From Okeania sp. SIO2C9 (GTDB lineage: Bacteria; Cyanobacteriota; Cyanobacteriia; Cyanobacteriales; Microcoleaceae), in NCBI RefSeq assembly GCF_010672455.1, contig NZ_JAAHGO010000003.1, forward strand, positions 55,588 to 119,587: a stretch of DNA of 64,000 bases. The letters are read 5' to 3'. Under the pieces are notes generated by a model. The model made no database searches. It was not told where the DNA came from and worked only from the letters and a program-made list of their open reading frames with translations. Below are positions 29,899-38,013 of this stretch, piece by piece. The translations under genes were made by a program, and so were the position numbers. How positions within the stretch are numbered: the stretch's first letter is position 1; each line of letters opens with the position of its first letter.

Positions 29899-30265
29899 AT
29901 TATTCTCTGAACATAAATGTTTTGGGAATTTTTCCTATTGTATCATTATTTTGAGTAAATGGAGAAACCCTCACTCACTTGCCTTATTTTTGCAGGGCGA
30001 TCACTTTGAGCCAAAATATAATGCTGACTTTAGATTTATAGCAGTCGCCACTATAGTTAGGACATCCGGTAATTATGATGATTTATGACGCGAGCAAGAT
30101 GCTCGCACTAATTGTCGCGCGCCGCCAAGGCGGTTGCTATATCAAAATTTTTTTTAACTCTGTTCGCATTTATCAAGCATAGTGTGTTACTATGTAATAA
30201 TGGGAAAAAGTACGCGCAGATAGAGTCGCTTTGAAAACTATAAAAACTATGTCGAGAGCAATAAT
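29899..30265. promoter_or_regulatory. Leader region of the Uma2 gene, shared with the paralogue at 44956
   Basis: The last 110 bp (about 30160-30265) contain CGCATTTATCAAGCATAGTG, GGGAAAAAGTACGCGCAGAT and AACTATAAAAACTATGTCGA before the ATG. The same strings precede the Uma2 paralogue at 44956 (44683-44955), where about 180 bp of other sequence lie between the second and third strings. Conservation beyond the coding region suggests a duplicated promoter/leader. Confidence 0.5.
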
Positions 30266-31132
30266 ATGACAAATATATCCGTTCAACATGAACCACAACT
30301 GCCAGCAAAGGAAACTTTGCCTACCATGTATGATTTACCAAGCGAAAACCCGGAGGAACCTGGTTTGCCAGACGAATTTCATGACTTTCAACCTGAACTT
30401 TTGCGCGAAACTTTCCAACCGCGCAACTGGTATCCCGATAAATTGTTTTGTGGCACCGATATGAATCTTTATTACGATGTCAAACATCCTAAATGGTACA
30501 AACGCCCAGACTGGTTTGCAGTTGTGGGAGTGCCAAGGTGGTATCAAGAACGGGATATGCGCTTGAGTTATGTAGTTTGGGACGAAAAAATTAACCCGTT
30601 GGTAGTAGTCGAGTTATTATCTCCAGGTACAGAAGATGAAGACTTAGGAGAGACACTAGGAGAACCGGGAAAACCTCCGACTAAGTGGGAAGTTTACGAG
30701 AGTATTCTGAAAGTTCCTTATTATGTGACATTCAGTCGCTATACTAATGAAATGCAGGCGTTTCATTTAGTGGGCGATCGCTACCAAAGAGCAGAGTTAA
30801 GTGAGGGACGTTTGTTGCTTCGGGAGGTAGAACTCAGTCTGGGTTTGTGGCAGGGAAGTTACAAGGAGAGAGATAGACTCTGGTTGCGGTGGATGACCCC
30901 AGAAGGAGATTTGATACCGACTCCTGAAGAGAAAGCCAAACAGGAAGCAGCAGCAGCCAAACAGGAGGCCACAGTAGCTAAAGAGGAGGCCACAGTAGCT
31001 AAACAACGAGCTGCCAATGCCGAACAAGAGGTAGCAGCAGTTAAAGAAGAGTTAGCAGCAGCCAAAAAACAAAGCGATCGCTTACTAGCGAAACTGCGAG
31101 AGTTGGGTATCATTCCTGACGATTTCAGTTAA
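30266..31132 (+). CDS. Uma2 family endonuclease with coiled-coil tail
   Basis: This 288-residue protein belongs to the Uma2/DUF820 family (PD-(D/E)XK-like fold). Core motifs are YYDVKHPKWYKRPDWFAVVG (the PDW/PD site, about 74-93) and NPLVVVELLSPGTEDEDLGE (about 112-131, the E-x-x/S-P-x-T element), then WEVYESILKVPYYVTFSRYT. Residues 220-275 are an Ala/Lys/Glu-rich heptad coiled coil built from repeated KQEA/KEEA units. Uma2 proteins are abundant in filamentous cyanobacteria, often linked to mobile DNA; the cleavage role is inferred. A close paralogue with a shorter tail lies at 44956-45759. Confidence 0.88.
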   Translation: MTNISVQHEPQLPAKETLPTMYDLPSENPEEPGLPDEFHDFQPELLRETFQPRNWYPDKLFCGTDMNLYYDVKHPKWYKRPDWFAVVGVPRWYQERDMRLSYVVWDEKINPLVVVELLSPGTEDEDLGETLGEPGKPPTKWEVYESILKVPYYVTFSRYTNEMQAFHLVGDRYQRAELSEGRLLLREVELSLGLWQGSYKERDRLWLRWMTPEGDLIPTPEEKAKQEAAAAKQEATVAKEEATVAKQRAANAEQEVAAVKEELAAAKKQSDRLLAKLRELGIIPDDFS

Positions 31133-31194
31133 ATAGTTTTAATTTTTTGTAGGTTGGGTGAGGTAGTACCCTACTCAACCTCAAATTAGGAATA

Positions 31195-31385
31195 TTCATT
31201 AATTGATAATGGATAATTACCTCTGGTTAAAACCGTTACGGAATTGAATATCAGGAAATATTATTTCTTCTCTTGGTCTCATGGATATGGCGAGGAGACC
31301 CGCTCTTATCAGAGCCGCTCCGAATGGCATCATCCCTCGACCGCTTTTTTCCCCTTAAAAGGAGAGGTTTTAAACCAGCTGTGAT
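31195..31385. repeat. Dispersed repeat, reverse copy of the GGTCGTTTGCGG family
   Basis: The segment runs from ATTGATAATGGATAATTACC through TTGGTCTCATGGATATGGCG and GACCGC to CCCCTTAAAAGGAGAGG. It is the reverse of the copy at 4556-4795, with changed middle sequence. Confidence 0.55.
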
Positions 31386-31428
31386 TTCTGTTGTCATCAA
31401 ATATTAGCTAAAGAAGGTTGTTTATCTT

Positions 31429-32154
31429 ATGTCCATCACATCACGAAGTTTGCAAAAGCTCCTCCGGGAAAATATTTCGGGGGAAAAACCCCTCAGCGTT
31501 GACCCCGAACAGGCAAAAAAACTGGTGGAAGACTTGTTGGCGCGAGTTGAGCCTCTCGCTGGCGCAAAGCGGAATGATAACTGTTACCATTACAATAATA
31601 TTCTATCCGGGCCAAACGGAGACATGCCCCCCATCAACACCCTCTGTTGTTGTGTTCTCCTCGAAGAATCAAGCGATCGCTGGTATCGAAATGAGACCCA
31701 TTTACATTTGTTCAGGACTCCGGAGCAACAGCTCTGGGTAGAGTTAAATAGCAAGCGATCGCCCGCCCCCGTTTCAGACATTGGTGAGGTAGTTGCCCTA
31801 GTCCAAGCATTTTTGCAGCGGGTTGAGCAGCAAAAAGCACAAGCTGCCAAGCGCCAAAAACAGAAAGACTTGAAAGTGCAAGCTATCTTGGCTCAGGTGC
31901 GTAAAATTGCCAAGGAAGATGGATTTGACTTTGCCACCGAAGTCGATACTGTTAAGCTCAAGCTGATTATTCGTCTGTCTGACCAAGACTACTTTGCAAT
32001 TTTGATTCCCTTTAACCAGTTCAAGGAGGTGCTACCAAAATTGCGCACTGCTATTCAGGCTCTCCGCGAGACTTACAACAGTGGCGTTCGCTTTACAACC
32101 CATCTCAAGCGGGGCTATGGCCGTTCTGATTGGGTTCGTCATCAGGATTTATAG
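31429..32154 (+). CDS. Hypothetical protein upstream of a MoxR/vWA pair
   Basis: I do not recognise this 241-residue protein. The N-terminal half (about 1-120) has short helices (SITSRSLQKLLRENISGEK, EQAKKLVEDLLARVEPLAGA) and a cysteine cluster (NTLCCCVLLEES). A central Gln/Lys/Ala-rich helix (about 125-160) follows, then a compact alpha/beta part ending HLKRGYGRSDWVRHQDL. It is on the same strand as the MoxR ATPase and vWA genes and may be the third, variable member of that system. Its last codons (VRHQDL, stop) are copied in the 177-bp repeats downstream. Confidence 0.6.
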   Translation: MSITSRSLQKLLRENISGEKPLSVDPEQAKKLVEDLLARVEPLAGAKRNDNCYHYNNILSGPNGDMPPINTLCCCVLLEESSDRWYRNETHLHLFRTPEQQLWVELNSKRSPAPVSDIGEVVALVQAFLQRVEQQKAQAAKRQKQKDLKVQAILAQVRKIAKEDGFDFATEVDTVKLKLIIRLSDQDYFAILIPFNQFKEVLPKLRTAIQALRETYNSGVRFTTHLKRGYGRSDWVRHQDL

Positions 32155-32678
32155 TTACAGCACTTGGCGCTCTCATAAGGTACAGTGCGATCCCCCCTAG
32201 CCCCCCTTTCTAAGGGGGGAACGAGGAAAGTCCCCCTTTATAAGGGGGATTTAGGGTGATCGAGATGTATTGCATAGCAGAGGAAAATGCTATAAAGGTA
32301 GAAGAAAATGATTCGTCATCAGGATTTATAGTTACAGCACTTGGCGCTCTCATAAGGTACAGTGCGATCCCCCCTAGCCCCCCTTTCTAAGGGGGGAACG
32401 AGGAAAGTCCCCCTTTATAAGGGGGATTTAGGGGGATCGAGATGTATTGCATAGCAGAGGAAAATGCTATAAAGGTAGAAGAAAATGATTCGTCATCAGG
32501 ATTTATAGTTACAGCACTTGGCGCTCTCATAAGGTACAGTGCGATCCTCCCTAGCCCCCCTTTCTAAGGGGGGAACGAGGAAAGTCCCACTTTATAAGGG
32601 GGATTTAGGGGGATCGAGATGTATTGCATAGCAGAGGAAAATGCTGTAAAGTTAGAAGGATAAAAGTACAAGAAAATG
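32134..32678. repeat. Three tandem 177-bp units between the hypothetical gene and moxR
   Basis: Unit starts (TTCGTCATCAGGATTTATAG) lie at 32134, 32311 and 32488, exactly 177 bp apart, and the third runs 14 bp longer into the moxR start. Each contains two nested palindromes (CCCCCCTTTCTAAGGGGGG and CCCCCTTTATAAGGGGG). Each copy boundary reads GAAAATGATTCGTCATCAGG. It thus fuses the moxR start context (AAAATGATTCGT) with the end of the previous gene. The copies are nearly identical, so the expansion is recent. Confidence 0.88.
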
Positions 32679-33761
32679 ATTCGTATTGATGCCCGCGAAC
32701 TTTATCAAGTTCTGGAACTGACCCCACCGGAGCAAAATATCCTCCTGGTGGGCAAGCATGGTATTGGCAAATCAGAAATTATTAGCCATTTCTACCGTCA
32801 GCGTCAGAAACTGCCCGTAATCCCCTTCTTTTTGGGTCAGATGAGCGATCCGGGGGATTTGATTGGCTTGTTGCATAAAGATGAGACAACAGGCCGTTCG
32901 GTTTTTTTACCCCCTTACTGGTGGCCTGACCCCGATCGCCCGGTGGTGCTTTTTCTGGACGAACTTAACCGGGCTCGCCCCGAAATTTTGCAGGCCGTTC
33001 AAGACCTGACCCTCAACAAAACTTTGGCTGGTAAACCCCTCCCCCCTGGCAGTATTGTCATTGCTGCGGTGAATGCGGGGGAAGAATATCAACTGACGGA
33101 ACTCGATCCGGCTCTGGTATCGCGGTTCAATCTCTACGAGTTTGTGCCGACGGTGGAAGATTGGCTGCTTTGGGCGGCCGGACACGATATCGATGCACGG
33201 GTGCTGACATTTATCCAACAACATCCGGAGTATCTTGATGGTGACAACCCAGATGCGGATGCAGCGATCGCCACCGCTGGCCTCATCAAAACCCCCGATC
33301 GCCGCGCTTGGGTCAAAGTTGCGGATTTTGTTCGCAACCATACAAAGCTGGAGGAGATTCATTTCAAACTGATTGCTGGTATGGTGGGGAGTCGGGCTAG
33401 TATAGCCTTTCGTCAAAGTATCGCTACTCAACGGGGTCTGGGGCCTGAGCAACTCCTGTTGCAATATTCTAAGTATTCCAGACAGCTCAAAGACATGGAA
33501 ATTCAGGACTTTGCCAGTTTGAACGAACGGGTCTTGCTCTGGCTGAATACCGGGCATTGCCCCGAAACAAAAGCAGATAATGCCCGCAAAAATCTGTTAA
33601 AATATCTCCAGTATCTCCGTAAGGCTAAACAACAGGAAGCGATCGCTCATTTTTCCTCCCTGGTTCAAAGCCCCAAATTTAGCGATGCCATGGGGTTTAT
33701 CGCTGAATCGATGGATATGATTGATTTCTTGTCGGAGTATTTGGAGGCGATCGAGGTATGA
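32676..33761 (+). CDS. MoxR-type AAA+ ATPase
   Basis: This 361-residue protein has Walker A VGKHGIGKSEIISHF (about 26-40), Walker B VVLFLDELNRARPEI (about 90-104), sensor 1 GSIVIAAVNAGEEYQ (about 124-138) and the MoxR-style DPALVSRFNLYEF arginine-finger/sensor segment. MoxR ATPases act as chaperone-like remodelers together with vWA proteins; a vWA gene follows at 34691, with a Uma2 gene inserted between. Related MoxR/vWA modules have been proposed as regulated conflict (defence) systems, but here that is an inference. Confidence 0.88.
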   Translation: MIRIDARELYQVLELTPPEQNILLVGKHGIGKSEIISHFYRQRQKLPVIPFFLGQMSDPGDLIGLLHKDETTGRSVFLPPYWWPDPDRPVVLFLDELNRARPEILQAVQDLTLNKTLAGKPLPPGSIVIAAVNAGEEYQLTELDPALVSRFNLYEFVPTVEDWLLWAAGHDIDARVLTFIQQHPEYLDGDNPDADAAIATAGLIKTPDRRAWVKVADFVRNHTKLEEIHFKLIAGMVGSRASIAFRQSIATQRGLGPEQLLLQYSKYSRQLKDMEIQDFASLNERVLLWLNTGHCPETKADNARKNLLKYLQYLRKAKQQEAIAHFSSLVQSPKFSDAMGFIAESMDMIDFLSEYLEAIEV

Positions 33762-33888
33762 ACCCGAAAATCCCTCTCCCACGCTAATTTTGTAGGAGTT
33801 TCATTTAACACCCATCCAGCGATTTGTCAATACACCGACAAACCTAACCCCAATCCTTTTTTGTCTTAATCTATCGTGCTGAATAACT

Positions 33889-34509
33889 ATGATTGCAACT
33901 TTAACAACACCCGTATCATTCGATGCATTTGTTGACTGGTATCCGGAAGACGCGACTGATAAATACGAACTACATAATGGAGCGATCGTCAAAATACCTT
34001 TAGGAACTGGAGAACATTCTGCCATTATCGGTTTTTTAATCGGAAAACTGGGAATTCACATCAAGCGTTACGAATTACCTTGTGCAATTCCGGGCGATTG
34101 CTTGCTGAAACCAATCCATGACGAATCCGGTTACCAACCTGATATTATTGTCCTTAATAAAGCGCAACTGTCTGAGGAAACCCGTTGGCAAAAAGAATCA
34201 ATTATTACTAAGGGAGATTCTGTGCGACTGGCGATAGAAGTTGTCAGTACAAACTGGCAAGATGATTATCTGAGAAAAGTCTGGGAATACGAAATGATGG
34301 GTATACCCGAATACTGGATTGTGGATTATCTGGGTTTAGGTGGTCGGCGGTTTATCGGTAATCCCAAACAACCGACTCTCTCTGTTTACCAACTGGTGGA
34401 TGGGGAGTATGAGGTAACACTGTTTACGGGAAACGAGAGGATTGAATCTTTGGCTTTCCCGGAATTGCAACTGAGCGCCGCAGAGATTTTTGCTGCCAAA
34501 ACTATTTGA
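33889..34509 (+). CDS. Uma2 family endonuclease
   Basis: This 206-residue protein has a typical Uma2 domain: DKYELHNGAIVKIPLGTGEH (about 25-44), YQPDIIVLNK (PD site, about 82-91), VRLAIEVVSTNWQDDYLRKV (catalytic Glu and following S.N, about 108-128), KVWEYEMMGIPEYWIVDY, and the C-terminal FPELQLSAAEIF. It is 127 bp after the MoxR gene and separates it from its vWA partner. That suggests the Uma2 gene was inserted into an older moxR-vwa unit. Confidence 0.9.
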   Translation: MIATLTTPVSFDAFVDWYPEDATDKYELHNGAIVKIPLGTGEHSAIIGFLIGKLGIHIKRYELPCAIPGDCLLKPIHDESGYQPDIIVLNKAQLSEETRWQKESIITKGDSVRLAIEVVSTNWQDDYLRKVWEYEMMGIPEYWIVDYLGLGGRRFIGNPKQPTLSVYQLVDGEYEVTLFTGNERIESLAFPELQLSAAEIFAAKTI

Positions 34510-34534
34510 TTACTATATTATATAATGTCCGGTA

Positions 34535-34675
34535 AATCAGTTACAATATGTCATTGCGAGCGGAACGAAGTGAAGCGTTTGCGGAGCATTCCGGAACGGA
34601 AAGCAATCGCCAAGTGATGCGATTACTTCACTCCGCTGTCGCTGCGTTCGTAATGACAACTCTTCAACTGGATAT
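34535..34675. repeat. Palindromic element, TGTCATTGCGAGCGGAACG type
   Basis: GTCATTGCGAGCGGAACGAA at about 34552 is partly mirrored by GCTGCGTTCGTAATGACA near 34640-34657, enclosing GCAATCGCC/GCGATTACTTC arms. It sits between the Uma2 and vWA genes and belongs to the family listed at 28188-28363. Confidence 0.55.
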
Positions 34676-34690
34676 AATATTAAATACGAT

Positions 34691-35995
34691 ATGAGAATGA
34701 AACCGATCGCCCGTCACCGTATTGCTCGGATTGTGGAAAAGTGGCTGCTCGTTGAGCCACTGTTGCTGGCTACCTGGACGAGTCACGCTTTGGTCTCTGA
34801 GCCACGCATTCAAACCATTCGCATTCAACGAGGCCGGATTGAGTACAATCCTGAGTTTATTGACGAGTTGAGCGATCGCCACCTGGAAGCCACCCTGCGC
34901 TTTGAAGCTCTACGGATTCTGCTGAAACACCCCTACAGTCGTCGCCAAGCTCATTCAGCGATTAGCTATGCTGCCAGCAATTTAACGCTCCAGGAATATT
35001 TGCAGACCGAGCTGCCGTTTCCTCGGGCCCGGGATGTATTTGGCGATCGCAGTTACGATCTACAATTCTTCGAGTTCTACTATCACAAGCTGCTTGACCA
35101 AGAGTCCCCCAGTCTGGAGGGGGCAGTCTCTGGAGCGCCGGGAGGAGGAACGGGGGAAGTTGATGCTGCACCTTGGTCCGGAGCGTCTGGTTCTGCTCAA
35201 TCTGAATTATTTGAACCCGAATTGGCAGAGGAATCTGAGGCGACTTCAGAACCGAGCGATCGCTCCCCGGATCTCCTCTCGGTCTATACCGACCCAACCC
35301 TTAGCGGTGTTGAAAATACTAACCAGTGGGATCGAGATGAATTGTTGAGCGATCGCCTGGATGAGCTGGTGAGAATGGCTCAAGCGAATGACAGTTGGGG
35401 CAGCATTGGGGGCAAGTTGCGGGAACAGATTTTGGCGAATCTGCACCCCAAGCTGGACTATCGGGCGGTTTTGCGCAAGTTTCGCACGTCTATCCTCAGC
35501 CAACAGCGACGGCTAACCAGGATGAAACCGAATCGCCGTTATGGGTTCGCTTATATGGGCAGTCGTCGTGATTTTACCACCCGGTTGCTGTTTGCCATTG
35601 ATGTGAGTGGTTCGATGGGGACAGAGGAGTTACGGCAGGGGTTTTCGGTAGTGAATCGCTTTTTTAATTATGGTGTGCCCGCGATCGATGTGATTCAATT
35701 TGATGCTGAGATTACAACCGATGTGATGACGTTCCGTCGTGCCCAGAGGGAAGTTCAGTTAACGGGACGAGGTGGGACGAATTTTGACCCGGTTTTGGCG
35801 TATCTGGAGGAACATCGGGATTATGATGGTTTGATTATTTACACCGATGGTTATGCTCCTTGCCCTGCACCGCCCCAGAATCGGCGGACTCGTATTATGT
35901 GGTTGTTTGTGAGCGAGGGGCATTATCGGAGTTGTTATCCCAAGCTACAGCATCTGGGGCAAGGGGCTTATCTGAAAGTTAATGCTACACAATGA
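34691..35995 (+). CDS. vWA domain protein (partner of the MoxR ATPase)
   Basis: This 434-residue protein has an N-terminal helical DUF2201-like metallopeptidase-derived part (ARHRIARIVEKWLLVEPLLLATW). An acidic Ser/Glu-rich linker (about 135-210) follows. The C-terminal von Willebrand A domain has a good MIDAS motif, FAIDVSGSMGTEE (D-x-S-x-S, about 303-315), then TGRGGTNFDPVLAYL (MIDAS Thr) and GLIIYTDGYAPCPAP (MIDAS Asp). This architecture is standard for genes next to MoxR ATPases. A C-terminal piece of the gene is duplicated at 36511-36803. Confidence 0.88.
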   Translation: MRMKPIARHRIARIVEKWLLVEPLLLATWTSHALVSEPRIQTIRIQRGRIEYNPEFIDELSDRHLEATLRFEALRILLKHPYSRRQAHSAISYAASNLTLQEYLQTELPFPRARDVFGDRSYDLQFFEFYYHKLLDQESPSLEGAVSGAPGGGTGEVDAAPWSGASGSAQSELFEPELAEESEATSEPSDRSPDLLSVYTDPTLSGVENTNQWDRDELLSDRLDELVRMAQANDSWGSIGGKLREQILANLHPKLDYRAVLRKFRTSILSQQRRLTRMKPNRRYGFAYMGSRRDFTTRLLFAIDVSGSMGTEELRQGFSVVNRFFNYGVPAIDVIQFDAEITTDVMTFRRAQREVQLTGRGGTNFDPVLAYLEEHRDYDGLIIYTDGYAPCPAPPQNRRTRIMWLFVSEGHYRSCYPKLQHLGQGAYLKVNATQ

Positions 35996-36002
35996 GAGCC
36001 TG

Positions 36003-36230
36003 CTAGTGTTTGACAACACTTTTCAGCGTACTGGGTTGAGGAATCGATTCTCCTTCAACCTCCCACGCTTCCAAATACATATCAATAACCTCTTCCCCAT
36101 TCTGAATTGCTTCCCCGCGAGTTTTCCCATGAGTGCAAGGCATGAAAACGCGATCAGCAAACTCTGGAATGGTCACTAAAAAAAGCTCATCCTCCTCAGA
36201 CCATTGAACGAGCATACTATATTGACTCAT
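36003..36230 (-). CDS. hicB: HicB family antitoxin
   Basis: This 75-residue protein has the partial RNase H-like HicB fold: SMLVQWSEEDELFLVTIPEF, then THGKTRGEAIQNGEEVIDMY. HicB binds and neutralises HicA. It lacks a separate C-terminal DNA-binding domain. It overlaps the end of hicA by 14 bp on the same strand, so the two are co-translated. Confidence 0.9.
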   Translation of the reverse strand: MSQYSMLVQWSEEDELFLVTIPEFADRVFMPCTHGKTRGEAIQNGEEVIDMYLEAWEVEGESIPQPSTLKSVVKH

Positions 36231-36474
36231 CTTGTTTGTCCTCCTGTTGTGTTTTGATTTCAGCTAATTCCGCTAATAACTGTGTTACTTGTTTTTCTAA
36301 ATAAGGGGGAACATCTCCACCATCTTTTCCCGGAATCGTTAAAGTTTTTTTGAGTAAAGGATGTTTCCATCGTTCGTGACTCCCTTTACCGCGTTTGGGC
36401 AAATAAACAAAGCCTTCACGAGCAATTTGTGCTTTTAGCTCCCTTTTCTTGGCATTAGTATTTCCCGATCGCAA
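36217..36474 (-). CDS. hicA: HicA family mRNA interferase toxin
   Basis: This 85-residue protein has the double-stranded RNA-binding-like HicA fold. GFVYLPKRGKGSHERWKHPL carries the catalytic His (GSH, about 32-34), followed by KTLTIPGKDGGDVPPYL. It is longer than the usual 60-70 residues, with a polar N-terminal extension (RSGNTNAKKRELKAQIA) and a charged C-terminal tail that overlaps hicB. Toxin first, antitoxin second is the normal hicAB order. The pair sits between the vWA gene and its duplicated 3' fragment. Confidence 0.9.
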   Translation of the reverse strand: MRSGNTNAKKRELKAQIAREGFVYLPKRGKGSHERWKHPLLKKTLTIPGKDGGDVPPYLEKQVTQLLAELAEIKTQQEDKQDESI

Positions 36475-36510
36475 ATCCTAATTTTCTTCCTTATCATAAA
36501 TATATCCTAA

Positions 36511-36803
36511 TTGATGCTAAGATTACAACCGATGTGATGACCTTCCGTCGGGCCCGGCGGGAAGTCCAGTTAACGGGACGAGGCGGGACAGATTTTGGCC
36601 CAGTGCTGGCGTATCTGGAGGAACACCGGGATTATGATGGTCTAATTATTTACACGGATGGTTATGCTCCTTGTCCCGCACCGCCCCAGAATCGGCGGAC
36701 TTGCATTCTGTGGTTGTTTGTCAGCGAGGCGCATTACCGGAGTTGTGATCCGAAGCTGGAGCATCTGGGGCAGGGGGCTTATCTCAAACGTTCCGCCAGA
36801 TAG
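36511..36803 (+). pseudogene. Duplicated 3' fragment of the vWA gene
   Basis: From TTGATGCTAAGATTACAACC the sequence is about 90 percent identical by eye to 35698-35990 and encodes MTFRRARREVQLTGRGGTDF, DGLIIYTDGYAPCPAPPQNR and so on. It lacks the N-terminal half and the DVSGSMG part. A second, much shorter echo (DGYAP, then GQGA) lies at 36816-36870. The fragment has no upstream start signal of its own. Confidence 0.85.
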
Positions 36804-36882
36804 ATGCCAGTCATTGATGGTTATGCTCCTTAGTATGGGGCAAGGTGCTTCTCTTAAATGTTCTGCTACAGAGATAAAATTT

Positions 36883-37443
36883 ATGCGAAGTGGATTTAAT
36901 TGGAATAAAGAAAATATAGGTTTGGCGATCGGAGGCGCTAGTCTTATTGTTGCTATTGTTGCTTTATTGATACCAGATATCAGATGCTCAATTCCAATTG
37001 TTAACCGATATTGTCCGAAAGAAAATTGTAAACTTTTATTCAGGCAAGGTCAAAAAATTGAATACAAATATCGTCATGGAGATGGTGCACACGTACAATT
37101 GGGGTTAGTCGAAAAATTAGATGAAAAAAGACCTGGAGTAGTAACAGGAGAAGTGTATCTTCTCGATCATCCATACCCTGGAGACACAGATATAAGCAGG
37201 GTACTTCTACCACCAGGAACTCAATATCCTCGCCGTTTTCCCAATCCTGTAAGTTTTCAAATTAGCTATGAAAATGATGAATGGAAGTTTGATAATTACT
37301 ATGATGTTTCAAAGGATGGTGTTTCAGGTACAAGATTGATAGGTGGAGGTGAATGTATAAGCTCTAGAACAGCAACAGGACTGCTTGAATATCCCGATCA
37401 GCGTGACGGTTTCAGTGTATTTTTTCAGCGTATTGAAGAATAA
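36883..37443 (+). CDS. Hypothetical membrane-anchored protein
   Basis: This 186-residue protein starts at the ATG at 36883; the frame is open further upstream only through vWA-fragment sequence in another phase, so that extension is unlikely to be real. One transmembrane helix lies at about residues 12-34 (IGLAIGGASLIVAIVALLIP). The soluble remainder contains KLLFRQGQKIEYKYRHGDGA and a probable beta-rich domain with two cysteines near the membrane (CSIP, CPKENC). No family recognised. Confidence 0.6.
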   Translation: MRSGFNWNKENIGLAIGGASLIVAIVALLIPDIRCSIPIVNRYCPKENCKLLFRQGQKIEYKYRHGDGAHVQLGLVEKLDEKRPGVVTGEVYLLDHPYPGDTDISRVLLPPGTQYPRRFPNPVSFQISYENDEWKFDNYYDVSKDGVSGTRLIGGGECISSRTATGLLEYPDQRDGFSVFFQRIEE

Positions 37444-37509
37444 AACTTTCGTTAGACAGCAAGAAGTTAGATCGTGTAGGGTGCGTTAGCATCAGCATAG
37501 TGATATGAA

Positions 37510-37626
37510 GTACAGCAGCAAGAACTATCCCGTCGTCTCGCGGATCGTCAAATTAATCCTCAATCGGTGGTCTCTTGGGAAGACATTAAAGCTCAAGCAC
37601 TTTCTAGAGCGGGAATACAGCAATGA
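37510..37626 (+). pseudogene. Addiction-module antitoxin fragment
   Basis: A short frame without start encodes QELSRRLADRQINPQSVVSW followed by EDIKAQALSRAGIQQ and a stop. It resembles the C-terminal tail of small RelB-like addiction-module proteins (ELxxR...W.EVK..). The 5' part is missing. Confidence 0.45.
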
Positions 37627-37720
37627 GTTTGCCAATAAGATCGCTTAAGTCTTCTCTGTCTGCGAACAGCAAAAGTTTTTGATATAATGCTAAGTAAACA
37701 TTTTTCCCTTATGCCAGTTT

Positions 37721-37952
37721 ATGAACTACCGAGACATCATTACAATTGAGCCTGAAAAACGTGGTGGTAAGCCTTGCGTCCGTGGCTTGCCTATGACAGT
37801 CTATGAAGTCCTTGAGTACCTAGCTTCCGAGATGACTGAAGCAGAAATTCAAGGGCGATTTTCCCGATCTGACGCGAGAAGATTTAAAAGCCTGCATTGC
37901 TTATGCTGTTGACCGCTAGCGTCGGTTTATGACTGCTCCATTATCCCGATGA
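37721..37952 (+). pseudogene. DUF433 antitoxin, frameshift plus nonsense
   Basis: The start MNYRDIITIEPEKRGGKPCV and RGLPMTVYEVLEYLASEMTE are a normal DUF433 N-terminus. At about 37857 the frame must shift to read DFPDLTREDLKACIAYAVDR. There, a TAG interrupts before RRFMTAPLSR and the terminal TGA, which overlaps the next ATG. Two lesions mean it is dead. Confidence 0.82.
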
Positions 37953-37990
37953 AATTACTTTTTGATGAAAATCTATCGCCTAAAATATAA
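37949..37990 (+). pseudogene. DUF5615 toxin, N-terminal stub
   Basis: ATG overlapping the DUF433 stop (ATGA) opens MKLLFDENLSPKI, the classic start of DUF5615 PIN-like toxins, then a TAA. The rest of the toxin is deleted; the Uma2 gene starts 24 bp later. Confidence 0.75.
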
Positions 37991-38013
37991 ACATATTGTT
38001 TGGGTAATATGCC

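Noticed and set aside
32907..33557. 216-codon minus frame opposite moxR
   Set aside because: The plus strand has clear Walker A/B motifs; the minus frame has no recognisable content.
36658..36882. N-terminal extension of the 36.9-kb membrane protein
   Set aside because: The upstream part is the vWA fragment read in a wrong frame. The ATG at 36883 directly precedes the membrane helix.
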